From NCBI RefSeq assembly GCF_000315545.1, contig NZ_JH992902.1:531280-595279 (forward strand): a DNA stretch of 64,000 bases. The letters are read 5' to 3'. The first letter of the stretch is position 1; each line of letters opens with the position of its first letter. This stretch comes from Selenomonas sp. F0473. GTDB lineage: Bacteria; Bacillota; Negativicutes; Selenomonadales; Selenomonadaceae. Shown piece by piece: positions 52,546 to 61,068 of this stretch. Position numbers and translations under genes: made by a program. Under the pieces are notes generated by a model that saw only the letters and a program-made list of their open reading frames with translations, was not told the DNA's origin and did not search any database.

Positions 52546-53811
52546 TCAGCCCTTCACCTCAGAAATCAATCGTTTTACCATATCCGCAAGAGGAATCGTC
52601 TCCTGCATACTCTCCGTCATATCGCGCAGCACGGCTGTGCCGCTCCGCAGCTCGTCCTCGCCGAGAATAACGGCATAGCGCGCGCCGGACTTATTCGCCT
52701 GCTTCATCTGCGCCTTCATGCTGCGCCCCGCGTAGTCCATGAGGGCACGCACGCCGCCGCGCCGCAGATCGTGCAGCAGCGGGAACGCCGCCGCCGACGC
52801 CGCGTCGCCGAGCGCAATGAGAAAGACATCCGCTGCGGGCGGCTCTGCGGGAAGAAGTTCCTGCTGTGCGAGCGCCAGCAGCACACGCTCGATCCCCGCC
52901 GCAAAACCGACGGCAGGCGTCGGACTACCGCCGAGTTCTTCGACGAGCCCGTCGTAGCGCCCGCCCCCCGCCACTGCGCTCTGTGCGCCGAGCGGCGGAT
53001 AGGCGATCTCGAACGCCGTCCGCGTGTAGTAGTCGAGCCCACGCACGAGGCGCGTATCGAGCATATAGGAAACGCCCGCTGCCGTCAGATACGCTCGGAC
53101 CGCATCGAAGTGCGCGGCGCATTCTGCGCAGAGGCAGTCCGTAATCGCGGGCGCACCCGCCATGAACGGCTGCGCCGCATCCGCCTTACAGTCGAGAATA
53201 CGGAGCGGGTTCCGCGTATAGCGATCTTTACAGTCATGACAGAGCGCATCGAGATGGTCTTTGAAGTATTCCCGCAGACGCTCCCGATACGCGGGACGAC
53301 AGTTCGGACAGCCGACCGCGTTGAGTTTCAGCGTCAGATCCCGAAGTCCCAGTTCTTCGAGGAAGTCCAGCGCAAGCAAAATAACCTCCGCATCCACCGA
53401 CGGGCGCTCCTCGCCGACTGCCTCCACGCCGAACTGATGGAACTCGCGCATGCGTCCCGCCTGCGGGCGGTCGTAGCGGAACATCGAGCCGACATAAAAA
53501 AGTTTTTGCAGCCCCCCGTCCGCGTAGAGTTTATGCTCGAGATAGGCGCGTATCGCCGCCGCGGTATTCTCGGGGCGCAGCGTGAGGCTCCGGTCCCCGC
53601 GGTCGGTAAAGGTATACATCTCCTTATCGACGACGTCCGTCCCGTCGCCGATCCCGCGCCGGAAGAGCTCCGTGTGCTCGAAATGCGGCGTACGAATCTC
53701 CCGATAGCCGTAACGGTCGCAGAGATTTCGAATCGCGCGCTCCACATGTCCCCACGCATTGGCCTCATCGGGCAGTATATCCTTCGTCCCGCGCGGAGCC
53801 TTCGTCAACAT
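52546..53811 (-). CDS. hisS: Histidyl-tRNA synthetase
   Basis: Charges tRNA-His. The 421-residue protein begins APRGTKDILP and has class II motifs, the histidine-binding LVRGLDYYTRTAFEI and the VAGGGRYDGL signature, with an anticodon-binding C-terminus. Its start overlaps the hemZ stop by seven bases. Confidence 0.97.
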   Translation of the reverse strand: MLTKAPRGTKDILPDEANAWGHVERAIRNLCDRYGYREIRTPHFEHTELFRRGIGDGTDVVDKEMYTFTDRGDRSLTLRPENTAAAIRAYLEHKLYADGGLQKLFYVGSMFRYDRPQAGRMREFHQFGVEAVGEERPSVDAEVILLALDFLEELGLRDLTLKLNAVGCPNCRPAYRERLREYFKDHLDALCHDCKDRYTRNPLRILDCKADAAQPFMAGAPAITDCLCAECAAHFDAVRAYLTAAGVSYMLDTRLVRGLDYYTRTAFEIAYPPLGAQSAVAGGGRYDGLVEELGGSPTPAVGFAAGIERVLLALAQQELLPAEPPAADVFLIALGDAASAAAFPLLHDLRRGGVRALMDYAGRSMKAQMKQANKSGARYAVILGEDELRSGTAVLRDMTESMQETIPLADMVKRLISEVKG

Positions 53812-55319
53812 GCAGGTACTTCCTCCTCGTATTCGGCGCGCAGGAGCGCGCGTCTCTTTTCGATATAAATGTCAATGTCGCGCAGATAAGTCGTTAGATC
53901 CTTGGCGTTGAACGCCGAATGCATACGGCCGCTGCGCACGCCCATAACCTTGGTCGCCGCAGCCCCGCCGATGCCGACAACGGTCTGCCGCTCCTCCATG
54001 ATCTGAATGTTGTACATGCTCTCCGCCCCGGGGCGGGCATAGCCGACATTCTCGAGATCGCCGCTCATATAGCCCTGCCGGTAGAGGTAGTACGGGCGAT
54101 AGCCCGCGCTCTCCACAATATCCGTTGCGGCGGCGCTCATGCGCATGGTCTCGGCATCCGAGGGCAGCGCGACGCGGGTCTCCTCCATCATGCGGCACAG
54201 TCGGGAGCCGCGCTTAATGGCGAGGGCATGGAGCGTGATATCGTCGGGCGCGAGCGCCGTCACCTGCGCCATCGTTGAGGAAACATCCTCCGCCGTCTCG
54301 CCGGGCAGCCCCAAGATAACGTCCATATTGATGTGAAAATCATGCGCGGCGCGCAGGTCGTGCACCATCCGTACGATTTCCTCCGGGGTATGTCCGCGTC
54401 CAATACGGCGCAGCGTCTGCGCCTGCATCGACTGCGGGTTCACGCTGACGCGCGTCACGCGGAACTCTCTCATCCGCGCAATCTTCTCCGCGCTCATGCT
54501 GTCCGGACGCCCCGCCTCCACCGTGAATTCCAGAATGGACGATCCATAGAAGGCATTATATACCATTTCGAGCATTTCGGCAAAAAAATCATTCGGCAGA
54601 CTCGTCGGCGTTCCTCCGCCGACATAGATGTTCTGCACGGTGAGCCCGAGCGCCGCGATATCCGCGGCCGCCGCCGCAATATCGCGTGCGAGGACTTCCA
54701 TAAAGCCGCGCAGCTTCGCCTCCCCCGGCAGGAGATGCGCGGGAAAGGAGCAGTAGAGACAGCGCGTGATGCAGAACGGGATGCCGACATAGACGCTCGC
54801 CGTCCGCACATCCGTCCGCGCAAGGAACGGCTGCTGCCGCACGGCGACCTCCGTGATGAGCCGCGCCTTCTCCGCGCTGCAAAAATAGTCCGTCTGCAGC
54901 CGCCCGATAACCGTCTCCGGCGTCATTCCGGAGCGCAGCCAGCGGTGCACGATCTTCGTCGGACGCACCCCATGCAGAATGCCCCATGGAGCATGGGGCA
55001 TTTGAAAGCGGTCTCTGACAAATTGATAGAAATTTCGTTTGATCGCACGGTGTACGGCGGCGCGCTCGAGCTCGTCGGCGGCGCCCGCCGACGTATAGGA
55101 ATCGGTCTCGCGCGACCCGTCCGCCGCAAAGAGATGAACCTCTGTCGTCACGACGGGCAGCGCGGCCCGCCGCCGCTCTCGGTTCACGACCGACAGCTGG
55201 GCATAGTCCGCCGCGCCCGCCGCGCCGACAATCTCGATGTGAAAGAGCGCCAGCACTTCGCGGATGATCTTAACGACGACCTCGGCGCGGCTGTTCACCG
55301 TAAGGGTTCTGATCCTCAC
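53805..55319 (-). CDS. hemZ: Oxygen-independent coproporphyrinogen III dehydrogenase HemZ
   Basis: A radical SAM enzyme for anaerobic tetrapyrrole synthesis. The protein (about 504 residues) has the cluster CITRCLYC near residue 185, YVGGGTPTSL, the GLPGET motif and the long HemZ N-terminal domain. Most homologs carry a Pro after the first Cys of the cluster; here it is Ile. The likely start is GTG 55319, overlapping the fur stop (GTGA); a GTG 24 bases further upstream is possible. Linkage to fur and hisS-aspS is seen in other Firmicutes. Confidence 0.92.
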   Translation of the reverse strand: MRIRTLTVNSRAEVVVKIIREVLALFHIEIVGAAGAADYAQLSVVNRERRRAALPVVTTEVHLFAADGSRETDSYTSAGAADELERAAVHRAIKRNFYQFVRDRFQMPHAPWGILHGVRPTKIVHRWLRSGMTPETVIGRLQTDYFCSAEKARLITEVAVRQQPFLARTDVRTASVYVGIPFCITRCLYCSFPAHLLPGEAKLRGFMEVLARDIAAAAADIAALGLTVQNIYVGGGTPTSLPNDFFAEMLEMVYNAFYGSSILEFTVEAGRPDSMSAEKIARMREFRVTRVSVNPQSMQAQTLRRIGRGHTPEEIVRMVHDLRAAHDFHINMDVILGLPGETAEDVSSTMAQVTALAPDDITLHALAIKRGSRLCRMMEETRVALPSDAETMRMSAAATDIVESAGYRPYYLYRQGYMSGDLENVGYARPGAESMYNIQIMEERQTVVGIGGAAATKVMGVRSGRMHSAFNAKDLTTYLRDIDIYIEKRRALLRAEYEEEVPAC

Positions 55320-55798
55320 GCCCTTTTCTTTTTCTCCCTGCACTTGCCGCAGATACCGAAGAATTTCGCCTGGTGATTCTCCACCTTGAAGCCGGTCTTC
55401 TTTAAGATATCCGCTTCAAGATGCTCCAGCATATCCTCCTCGAACTCGGTAATCTCCTTGCACTCCGTGCAGATGAGATGGTGATGGAAATGCTGGTTCG
55501 GATCGACCGGGTTCAGCTCGTAGGAATACGATCCTTTGTTGCGTTTGTCAAATTCCTTGCCAAATTCAATTTTTTGAAGAATGCCGAGCGAGACGAGAAT
55601 CTCGAGGCTGCGGTACACCGTCGCGAGCCCGATCTCGGACTCCGTGCCCCGCAGGATATCGTAGATTTTCTCCGCGCTCAGATGTTCGCCGGGGTGGTCG
55701 AGAATGACCTGCAGTACGATCTGCCGCTGCGGCGTCATCTTGCGCTGCGTTGCCTGCAGACGTTTCCTGAGGTCTTCCATCGTATAAGTATCTGCCAT
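55316..55798 (-). CDS. fur: Fur-family ferric uptake regulator
   Basis: A dimeric metal-sensing repressor. The 160-residue protein has a winged helix (MTPQRQIVLQVILDH...GLATVYRSLEILVSLGIL), the metal-site HFHHHLIC and zinc Cys pairs CTEC and CGKC. The HHHLIC and GLATVYR patterns fit Fur better than Zur or PerR, but PerR cannot be fully excluded. An iron uptake operon lies 1.7 kb away. The start is ATG 55798 after GGAGGGG. Confidence 0.93.
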   Translation of the reverse strand: MADTYTMEDLRKRLQATQRKMTPQRQIVLQVILDHPGEHLSAEKIYDILRGTESEIGLATVYRSLEILVSLGILQKIEFGKEFDKRNKGSYSYELNPVDPNQHFHHHLICTECKEITEFEEDMLEHLEADILKKTGFKVENHQAKFFGICGKCREKKKRA

Positions 55799-55842
55799 AT
55801 TCTTTCCCCTCCATGTCTCAGTGACGATATGGCGCTCCTAAA

Positions 55843-55857
55843 ATATAATCACAATCA
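55843..55857 (-). promoter_or_regulatory. Weak Fur-box-like site at the fur promoter
   Basis: TGATTGTGATTATAT matches the 7-1-7 Fur box at 10 of 14 positions and lies just after the -10, where binding would autoregulate fur. The match is moderate and equally close to a PerR box. Confidence 0.35.
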
Positions 55858-55865
55858 GTGAAAAT

Positions 55866-55894
55866 AGTATAGCACAGACGCGGTACTTTTTCTA
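55866..55894 (-). promoter_or_regulatory. Promoter of fur-hemZ-hisS-aspS
   Basis: -35 TAGAAA (55889-55894), 17-base spacer, extended -10 TGCTATACT (hexamer 55866-55871). The leader is about 60 bases. Confidence 0.65.
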
Positions 55895-55934
55895 TAGTAT
55901 ACGCGCGTTCGTCAAGAATATTTCATAAAAATGT

Positions 55935-57380
55935 TCACTTTGCAATCCGCCGCAGCGTCTCCATCATGAGTTTTGTCTCGGGCACGATCGCGGCGACTTC
56001 GATGCGCTCGTTCGGCGTGTGGATATCGTGCGCCGTGACGCCGATCGACACCATGTCGAGCCCGGGATTTTTCGCCGCATGCCAGCTCGTCTCAAGCCCC
56101 GCATGGATGCTCTCGACCGTCATTGCCTTGCCGCCGTTCTGCGCCGCATAGACCTCGCCCATGATCCGGGCAAGTTCGCTCTTCTCATTCTCGCGCCATG
56201 CGGGAGACTGCGTTCCGACGCAGAGGTTAAAGCCCGTCAGTTCCGCCGCCGCACGCGCCGTCATGACGATCTCGTCGAGCTGTTCGTTGACCGACGAGCG
56301 CGGGAAATACGCGACGCGCATCTCATATTCGTCCATCGCCACGACGCCGAGATTCGCCGACGTCTCGACGAGCCCCGCGTGCAGGCGCGACATCTCGTAA
56401 ACGCCCGTACGCAGAATCGTGAGCAGCGCGAGCAAATCGCGCTGCTCTTCGGCGCCGATCGCCTTGCCCGCATCCCGAACGGGGGCCAGAGCAAATTTCA
56501 TCCCGGGATCCGCCGCGCCGTAGATGCTCCGGAAACGCTTTTCCTCCTCGACGAGAATATCGCACAGTTCCCGCTCGCCCATCTCCGTATAGATCACCGC
56601 GGCGGCGGCCGACGGAATCGCGTTGCGCGCGACGCCCCCGGAGAAATCCGCGAGAGCGATGCGGCCGTTCTCGGAGATGCGGCGCAGCGCGAGTGCCAAT
56701 GTCCGTATCGCGTTGCCGCGTCCCGCGTCGATGCGCTCGCCCGAGTGGCCGCCAAGCAGCCCCCGGACCTCGATGCGGTACGCCGGACACTCTTGCTCGG
56801 CACGCGTCAGGCTGCGCGCATAGTCGAGGTTCACGCTTCCCGCGCTGCCGACCGTCATGATATGATAGTCCTCGGAGTCACAGTTGATGAGATATTTCGC
56901 CCCCTCCAGATGCGCGGGGTCGAGGCGCTGCGCGCCCGTCATGCCGACCTCCTCGTCCACCGTGACGATCGCGCGCAGCGGTCCGTGTTCCTCCGCATAT
57001 TGGAATGCGGCGAGGATCTCGGCGACGCCGATGCCGTCGTCGCCGCCGAGACTCGTTCCTTCCGCGCTGATGAATTCCGCCGTCCGCACCATTTTGATCG
57101 GATCGTTCACCGGATCGTAGGAAACGCCGGGCGCCGCGACGCAGACCATATCCATATGCCCCTGCAGTATCGTGAGCGGCGCATGTTCATGTCCCGCCGA
57201 TGCCGGCAGTTCCGCAATGATATTCCAGTGTTCATCCTGCGTCACCGTGCAGCCGACCGCGGCAAAGCGTTTCTTCAAGTAGTCGCTGACGGCGCGCTCA
57301 TGCCCCGAAGGACGCGGGATATGCGTCAGCGCCTCGAACTCTGCGATCACAGTCTCCAACAGTTTTTTGTCATCCGTCAT
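55935..57380 (-). CDS. pepD: Cytosol non-specific dipeptidase PepD (M20C)
   Basis: A zinc dipeptidase (aminoacyl-histidine dipeptidase) that recycles peptides. The 481-residue protein has metal motifs LQGHMDMV, GGDDGIG and VDEEVGMTG, and a late HAGLETSWHAAKNPG; IHTPNERIEV is the C-terminal signature. The start is ATG 57380, five bases after GGAGG. A terminator lies 42 bases upstream, leaving little room for its own promoter. Confidence 0.95.
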   Translation of the reverse strand: MTDDKKLLETVIAEFEALTHIPRPSGHERAVSDYLKKRFAAVGCTVTQDEHWNIIAELPASAGHEHAPLTILQGHMDMVCVAAPGVSYDPVNDPIKMVRTAEFISAEGTSLGGDDGIGVAEILAAFQYAEEHGPLRAIVTVDEEVGMTGAQRLDPAHLEGAKYLINCDSEDYHIMTVGSAGSVNLDYARSLTRAEQECPAYRIEVRGLLGGHSGERIDAGRGNAIRTLALALRRISENGRIALADFSGGVARNAIPSAAAAVIYTEMGERELCDILVEEEKRFRSIYGAADPGMKFALAPVRDAGKAIGAEEQRDLLALLTILRTGVYEMSRLHAGLVETSANLGVVAMDEYEMRVAYFPRSSVNEQLDEIVMTARAAAELTGFNLCVGTQSPAWRENEKSELARIMGEVYAAQNGGKAMTVESIHAGLETSWHAAKNPGLDMVSIGVTAHDIHTPNERIEVAAIVPETKLMMETLRRIAK

Positions 57381-57421
57381 GGCTTCCTCCCCGCCCTTTG
57401 GGCGCTGCGTTCGGCATAATG

Positions 57422-57457
57422 CAAAAGAGGCGGCATACGCTTCTGTATGTCCGCCTC
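57422..57457 (-). terminator. Terminator of the iron uptake operon
   Basis: Minus-strand hairpin GAGGCGG-CATAC/GTATG-CGCCTC followed by TTTTGC, 17 bases after the FMN-binding lipoprotein stop. Confidence 0.85.
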
Positions 57458-57473
57458 CGTTCATGCTGAAAAT

Positions 57474-57941
57474 TTATTTCTTCGCCTCGGCCACAGCTTT
57501 TTCGACCGCCTCTTTGAACTGATCGTAGCTGATGGTCGCGCCCGCGACGGCATCCACCTTCGCGAGATCTTTCTTCGACTCGAGCTGGCTCCCATAAGAG
57601 CCGATCGCCTTGTAGGCGTTCTGCGCTTTCTTCTGTGCGCCCGGATCCTTGCCCTCGCCGTAGTGCTCGTCCTTCACATTGCCGTTCTTATCGATGCCGG
57701 TATGAACGACCTTTATGATGGCGCCGTCCTTGATGGTCAGCTCGACGTGGGAGTGACCGACCTTCGCCTCGGAGCTGTCCGCCGAGAATGTTCCGTCCTT
57801 GACGCCCGTCATATCGAGCGCGGCTTCCTGCGGGGCCGATTTTTCCGCATCCTTCTGCGCCGCCTTATCGCCGCCGCAGCCCGAAATGATCATCCCTGCG
57901 CTCAGCAGGAACACGATGCCGAGGGTGATCTTCTTTTTCAT
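57474..57941 (-). CDS. FMN-binding domain lipoprotein
   Basis: A 155-residue lipoprotein with lipobox IISGC followed by a Lys/Ala-rich linker and one FMN_bind domain (VELTIKDGAIIKVVH...VDAVAGATISYDQFKEAV). The AGATIS region holds the Thr that would take covalent FMN through the Ftp/ApbE route. It is the last gene of the iron locus and probably passes electrons outside the membrane, for example for ferric reduction or release. The start is ATG 57941; an in-frame GTG seven codons upstream is less likely. Confidence 0.88.
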   Translation of the reverse strand: MKKKITLGIVFLLSAGMIISGCGGDKAAQKDAEKSAPQEAALDMTGVKDGTFSADSSEAKVGHSHVELTIKDGAIIKVVHTGIDKNGNVKDEHYGEGKDPGAQKKAQNAYKAIGSYGSQLESKKDLAKVDAVAGATISYDQFKEAVEKAVAEAKK

Positions 57942-57945
57942 CGTA

Positions 57946-58605
57946 TCACGCCGTCCTTTCACGCATGTGTCCGTGTTCGATGATGACGCAGCGCTGCGCC
58001 TCTTCGCCGACCTCCGCCGAGTGTGTCACGGTGAGAATCGTATGGCCCTCGTCGTGCAGTTCGTGGAAGATCTTCATGACAAGCTTCTGATTCTGCTCGT
58101 CCAGGTTGCCCGTCGGCTCGTCCGCAAGGATGAGGACGGGATAGTTGATCAGCGCCCGCGCGATACAGACGCGCTGCTGCTCGCCGCCCGACAGCTGGCT
58201 CGGCAGATGGCTCGCACGGTCGGCAAGACCGACGCGTTCGAGCGCCGCCATCGCCTCGTCGCGATCGGGCATACTATGATAATACTGCGCCACCATGATA
58301 TTTTCAACTGCCGTGAGGTATGGAATCATATGAAATTGCTGAAAAACCATACCGATCTTATCGCGCCGGTAGCGCGTCAGCTCCTCGGGACCGGCGTCGC
58401 TTAGCACTTCGCCGTCGAGGATCACCTCGCCGCTCGTCGCGCTGTCCATGCAGCCGATGATATTCATCAGCGTGGACTTGCCGGAGCCGGAGGGGCCCAT
58501 AACGGCGAGCCATTCTCCCTTTTCGACCTTTAGATTGACGTCCTCGAGAGCGAGGAATTTTTCATTGTAGGCCTTCGATACATGCCTCAGTTCAAGCAGA
58601 CTCAT
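57946..58605 (-). CDS. MacB/LolD-type ABC ATPase
   Basis: A 219-residue ATPase with Walker [11 protein letters not shown]-loop FQQF, signature LSGGEQQR and Walker [13 protein letters not shown], typical of the MacB/LolD/FtsE group. It energises the two FtsX-like permeases just upstream. The start is ATG 58605, five bases after GGAGG. In the Campylobacter Cj1658-Cj1665 locus the equivalent ATPase is Cj1663. Confidence 0.94.
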   Translation of the reverse strand: MSLLELRHVSKAYNEKFLALEDVNLKVEKGEWLAVMGPSGSGKSTLMNIIGCMDSATSGEVILDGEVLSDAGPEELTRYRRDKIGMVFQQFHMIPYLTAVENIMVAQYYHSMPDRDEAMAALERVGLADRASHLPSQLSGGEQQRVCIARALINYPVLILADEPTGNLDEQNQKLVMKIFHELHDEGHTILTVTHSAEVGEEAQRCVIIEHGHMRERTA

Positions 58606-58621
58606 TATTTCCTCCTCCAAC

Positions 58622-59752
58622 TCATTCGCCGCGCAGGATGATCGCGGGATCGACATTCGTGGCAATGCGCACGGGCAGGAGCGACGCCACGCCCGTAACG
58701 AAGACGGACATGACGAGCGCAACGACGACGATCGTCGCGGAGAATTCGATGCCGCGGCCGAACACGTTCACGCTGACGCTCTCCGCAAAGAGATACCCAA
58801 ATCCCGATCCCAGCGCGCCGCCGAGCGCGCCGAGGAGGCATCCTTCGCCAAAGAACTCCGCCACGATATTCCGATTGTCCGCGCCGAGCGCCTTCTTGAG
58901 GCCGATCTCTTTGCGCCGCTCTGTGACGATCGCCATCATCGTGGTCGAGACGCAGATGAGCGTCAGGACGAGCACGACGATCGTAACGATAAGCACGAGC
59001 GCCTGGAGCTTGCCGAGCACCGTGTCCTGCGACTGCGCAATCTGCTTGACGAGCTGCGGCTCCGCGCCCGGGACATCCGCGCGGATTTTTTCCTCGGCGC
59101 GCGCAAGATCTTCCTGCCCCGCAACGACCGATACCTGCGCGAGGCTGATCTCGTCCGGACGGTTCTTGATCTCCTGCAGGTCGCCAAGCGAGACAAAGAC
59201 GAAGTTCTCTTCATTACCGCCCGTACGGACGATGCCGGAAACGCGGTAGTCGCTTACGATCGTTCCCTCGCCGCCCGATACCGTCACCGTATCGCCGGGC
59301 GAGACGCGCAGTTTCTGTGCGAACTCGGCGCCGAGCAAGATCTCCTTCTCCCCCGGCGCCGGCCAGTCGCCGCGAATCTGCCAGTAGGGGCTGACCTCCT
59401 GCAGGACCGCGAAATCCGTACCGCCCGCCATGACCGTCTGATGATTGACGAGGAGCGTGTCGTAAAGGAACGGCGTAATGCCGACGATCTCGTAATCCGA
59501 GAGCGTCTTGCGGACACTTGCAATCGTATCCTCGCGGATGACCGGCTGATCCCCGCCCGGCAGGATGAGCATATTCGCCCCGTACGCACGGAACGCGCGC
59601 CCCATCTGCTCCGGCACTTCTTTGTAGACGGTGATCATGCCCGAGATGATCGTCGCGCCGATGGCAACGGCAAGCAGGGCAATCGCCATACGCGCCTTCC
59701 GCCGCAGCAGGGAGTTGGCGATCATGATAAAAAACATCTTGTATCGATTCAT
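58622..59752 (-). CDS. FtsX-like ABC permease (second of two)
   Basis: A 376-residue permease with an N-terminal helix (MIANSLLRRKARMAIALLAVAIG), a large extracytoplasmic MacB-PCD domain (residues about 45-250) and three C-terminal helices containing ERRKEIGLKKALGA, the FtsX-type coupling motif. It pairs with the permease upstream; the equivalent in Campylobacter is Cj1662. Confidence 0.92.
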   Translation of the reverse strand: MNRYKMFFIMIANSLLRRKARMAIALLAVAIGATIISGMITVYKEVPEQMGRAFRAYGANMLILPGGDQPVIREDTIASVRKTLSDYEIVGITPFLYDTLLVNHQTVMAGGTDFAVLQEVSPYWQIRGDWPAPGEKEILLGAEFAQKLRVSPGDTVTVSGGEGTIVSDYRVSGIVRTGGNEENFVFVSLGDLQEIKNRPDEISLAQVSVVAGQEDLARAEEKIRADVPGAEPQLVKQIAQSQDTVLGKLQALVLIVTIVVLVLTLICVSTTMMAIVTERRKEIGLKKALGADNRNIVAEFFGEGCLLGALGGALGSGFGYLFAESVSVNVFGRGIEFSATIVVVALVMSVFVTGVASLLPVRIATNVDPAIILRGE

Positions 59753-59758
59753 TATATA

Positions 59759-61042
59759 TCACCTGCCATGTAAAACCTCTGCGGGATGGAGCGAGAGCAG
59801 CATGCGGATCGCCGGGACGCTGCCGACGATGAGCACGAGCGACATCAAAACGATAATGAGCGGCACGACATAGGGGTTCACCGCAATGCCGGAGCCGAAT
59901 ACGGTCTCTCCGATGAGCTGCGCAAAACCGAGCCCAACGAAATAGCCGAGGACGCCCCCGATGATCCCCGCGATGAAAATCTCCGCCAGAACGAGAAGGA
60001 CGACGGCGATGTTCGTCGCGCCGAGCGCCTTGAGGAGGCCCAGTTCGCGGCTGCGCTCCATGATGTTGGCGCTGATGAGGTTGCTGACGCCGAGACTCGC
60101 CGAGAGCAGAGAGAGCACCGTGATCAGCAGCATGAGGAGCTGCGTCTTATCGAGGATCTTGCCCTCGGACTCCGCGATCTGCCGCACGGGATGCGCCGCC
60201 GCGTTCTGCATGACCTCCTCGATCTGATAGGCGATCGAGCCGACGTAGGAGGTGCAGTACCAAATATCGTACTCCGCCTGCGAGAGCGACTTCGGATTCT
60301 CCGCCGCCTTGCGCGCGAGATCGTTCTCCGGCGTCGTCATCGCGCTGACCTCGACCTGATCAATCTTGCCTTCGGCATGCGCGAGGCTCTGCGCGAGCGA
60401 AAGCGCGCCGACGATCTGATTTTCCTCCTCGCCGCCGCCCGAAACGATCCCCGTTACGCGGAGCGTTCCCTCGGAGCCGTCCCCCTTCGTATAGGAAAGC
60501 GTGCTGCCGGCCGAGACGCCGAGCTTTTCCGCGAGTTTCGCGCCGACGAGCACCTCGTCCGCCTGCGCGTCGTCCGCCCACTCGCCGTCCACATGCCACC
60601 ACGACTTCATAAACTTGACGCCCGTCGTGTAGGTCTCGTCGGTCGGCAGCGTGAGCGTATGCTCGAACCATGTGCCGAAAAGCGGCGCCTGTTCACCGTC
60701 CGCCAGCGTGATGTTCGTCGTCAGCGACGGCGCAAAGGCGACGATGTTGTTTGTCCAAAAGATCGTCTTGATATTGCCGAGATCCTCTTCCTCGAGGTAC
60801 TCGCGGTGCATGCTCGTCGTGGTCTCCACCCCGTAGAGATCCTTGAGCACCATCGAGTTGCGCGGCGTTACCGTAATGTTCGCGCCGAACGCCTTCAGCT
60901 CCTGATTGACCTTCTCGCCGATATCGAACATGACGTTCAGCATCGCGGTCGCAAGCGAGACGCCGAGCGCAACCGTCAGCCCGATGAGGATGAACCTCCC
61001 GCGCTGGCGGATGAGCGCCCCTTTTACCATTTGCCAAAACAT
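59759..61042 (-). CDS. FtsX-like ABC permease (first of two)
   Basis: A 427-residue permease of the same type, starting MFWQMVKGALIRQRGRFILI, with an extracytoplasmic domain and a C-terminal ERSRELGLLKALGA coupling motif plus three helices. The two permeases differ in length and sequence, so they probably form a heterodimer. The start is ATG 61042, six bases after GGAGG. Confidence 0.92.
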   Translation of the reverse strand: MFWQMVKGALIRQRGRFILIGLTVALGVSLATAMLNVMFDIGEKVNQELKAFGANITVTPRNSMVLKDLYGVETTTSMHREYLEEEDLGNIKTIFWTNNIVAFAPSLTTNITLADGEQAPLFGTWFEHTLTLPTDETYTTGVKFMKSWWHVDGEWADDAQADEVLVGAKLAEKLGVSAGSTLSYTKGDGSEGTLRVTGIVSGGGEEENQIVGALSLAQSLAHAEGKIDQVEVSAMTTPENDLARKAAENPKSLSQAEYDIWYCTSYVGSIAYQIEEVMQNAAAHPVRQIAESEGKILDKTQLLMLLITVLSLLSASLGVSNLISANIMERSRELGLLKALGATNIAVVLLVLAEIFIAGIIGGVLGYFVGLGFAQLIGETVFGSGIAVNPYVVPLIIVLMSLVLIVGSVPAIRMLLSLHPAEVLHGR

Positions 61043-61068
61043 GGCTTACCTCCTCTCATGCGACCCGA

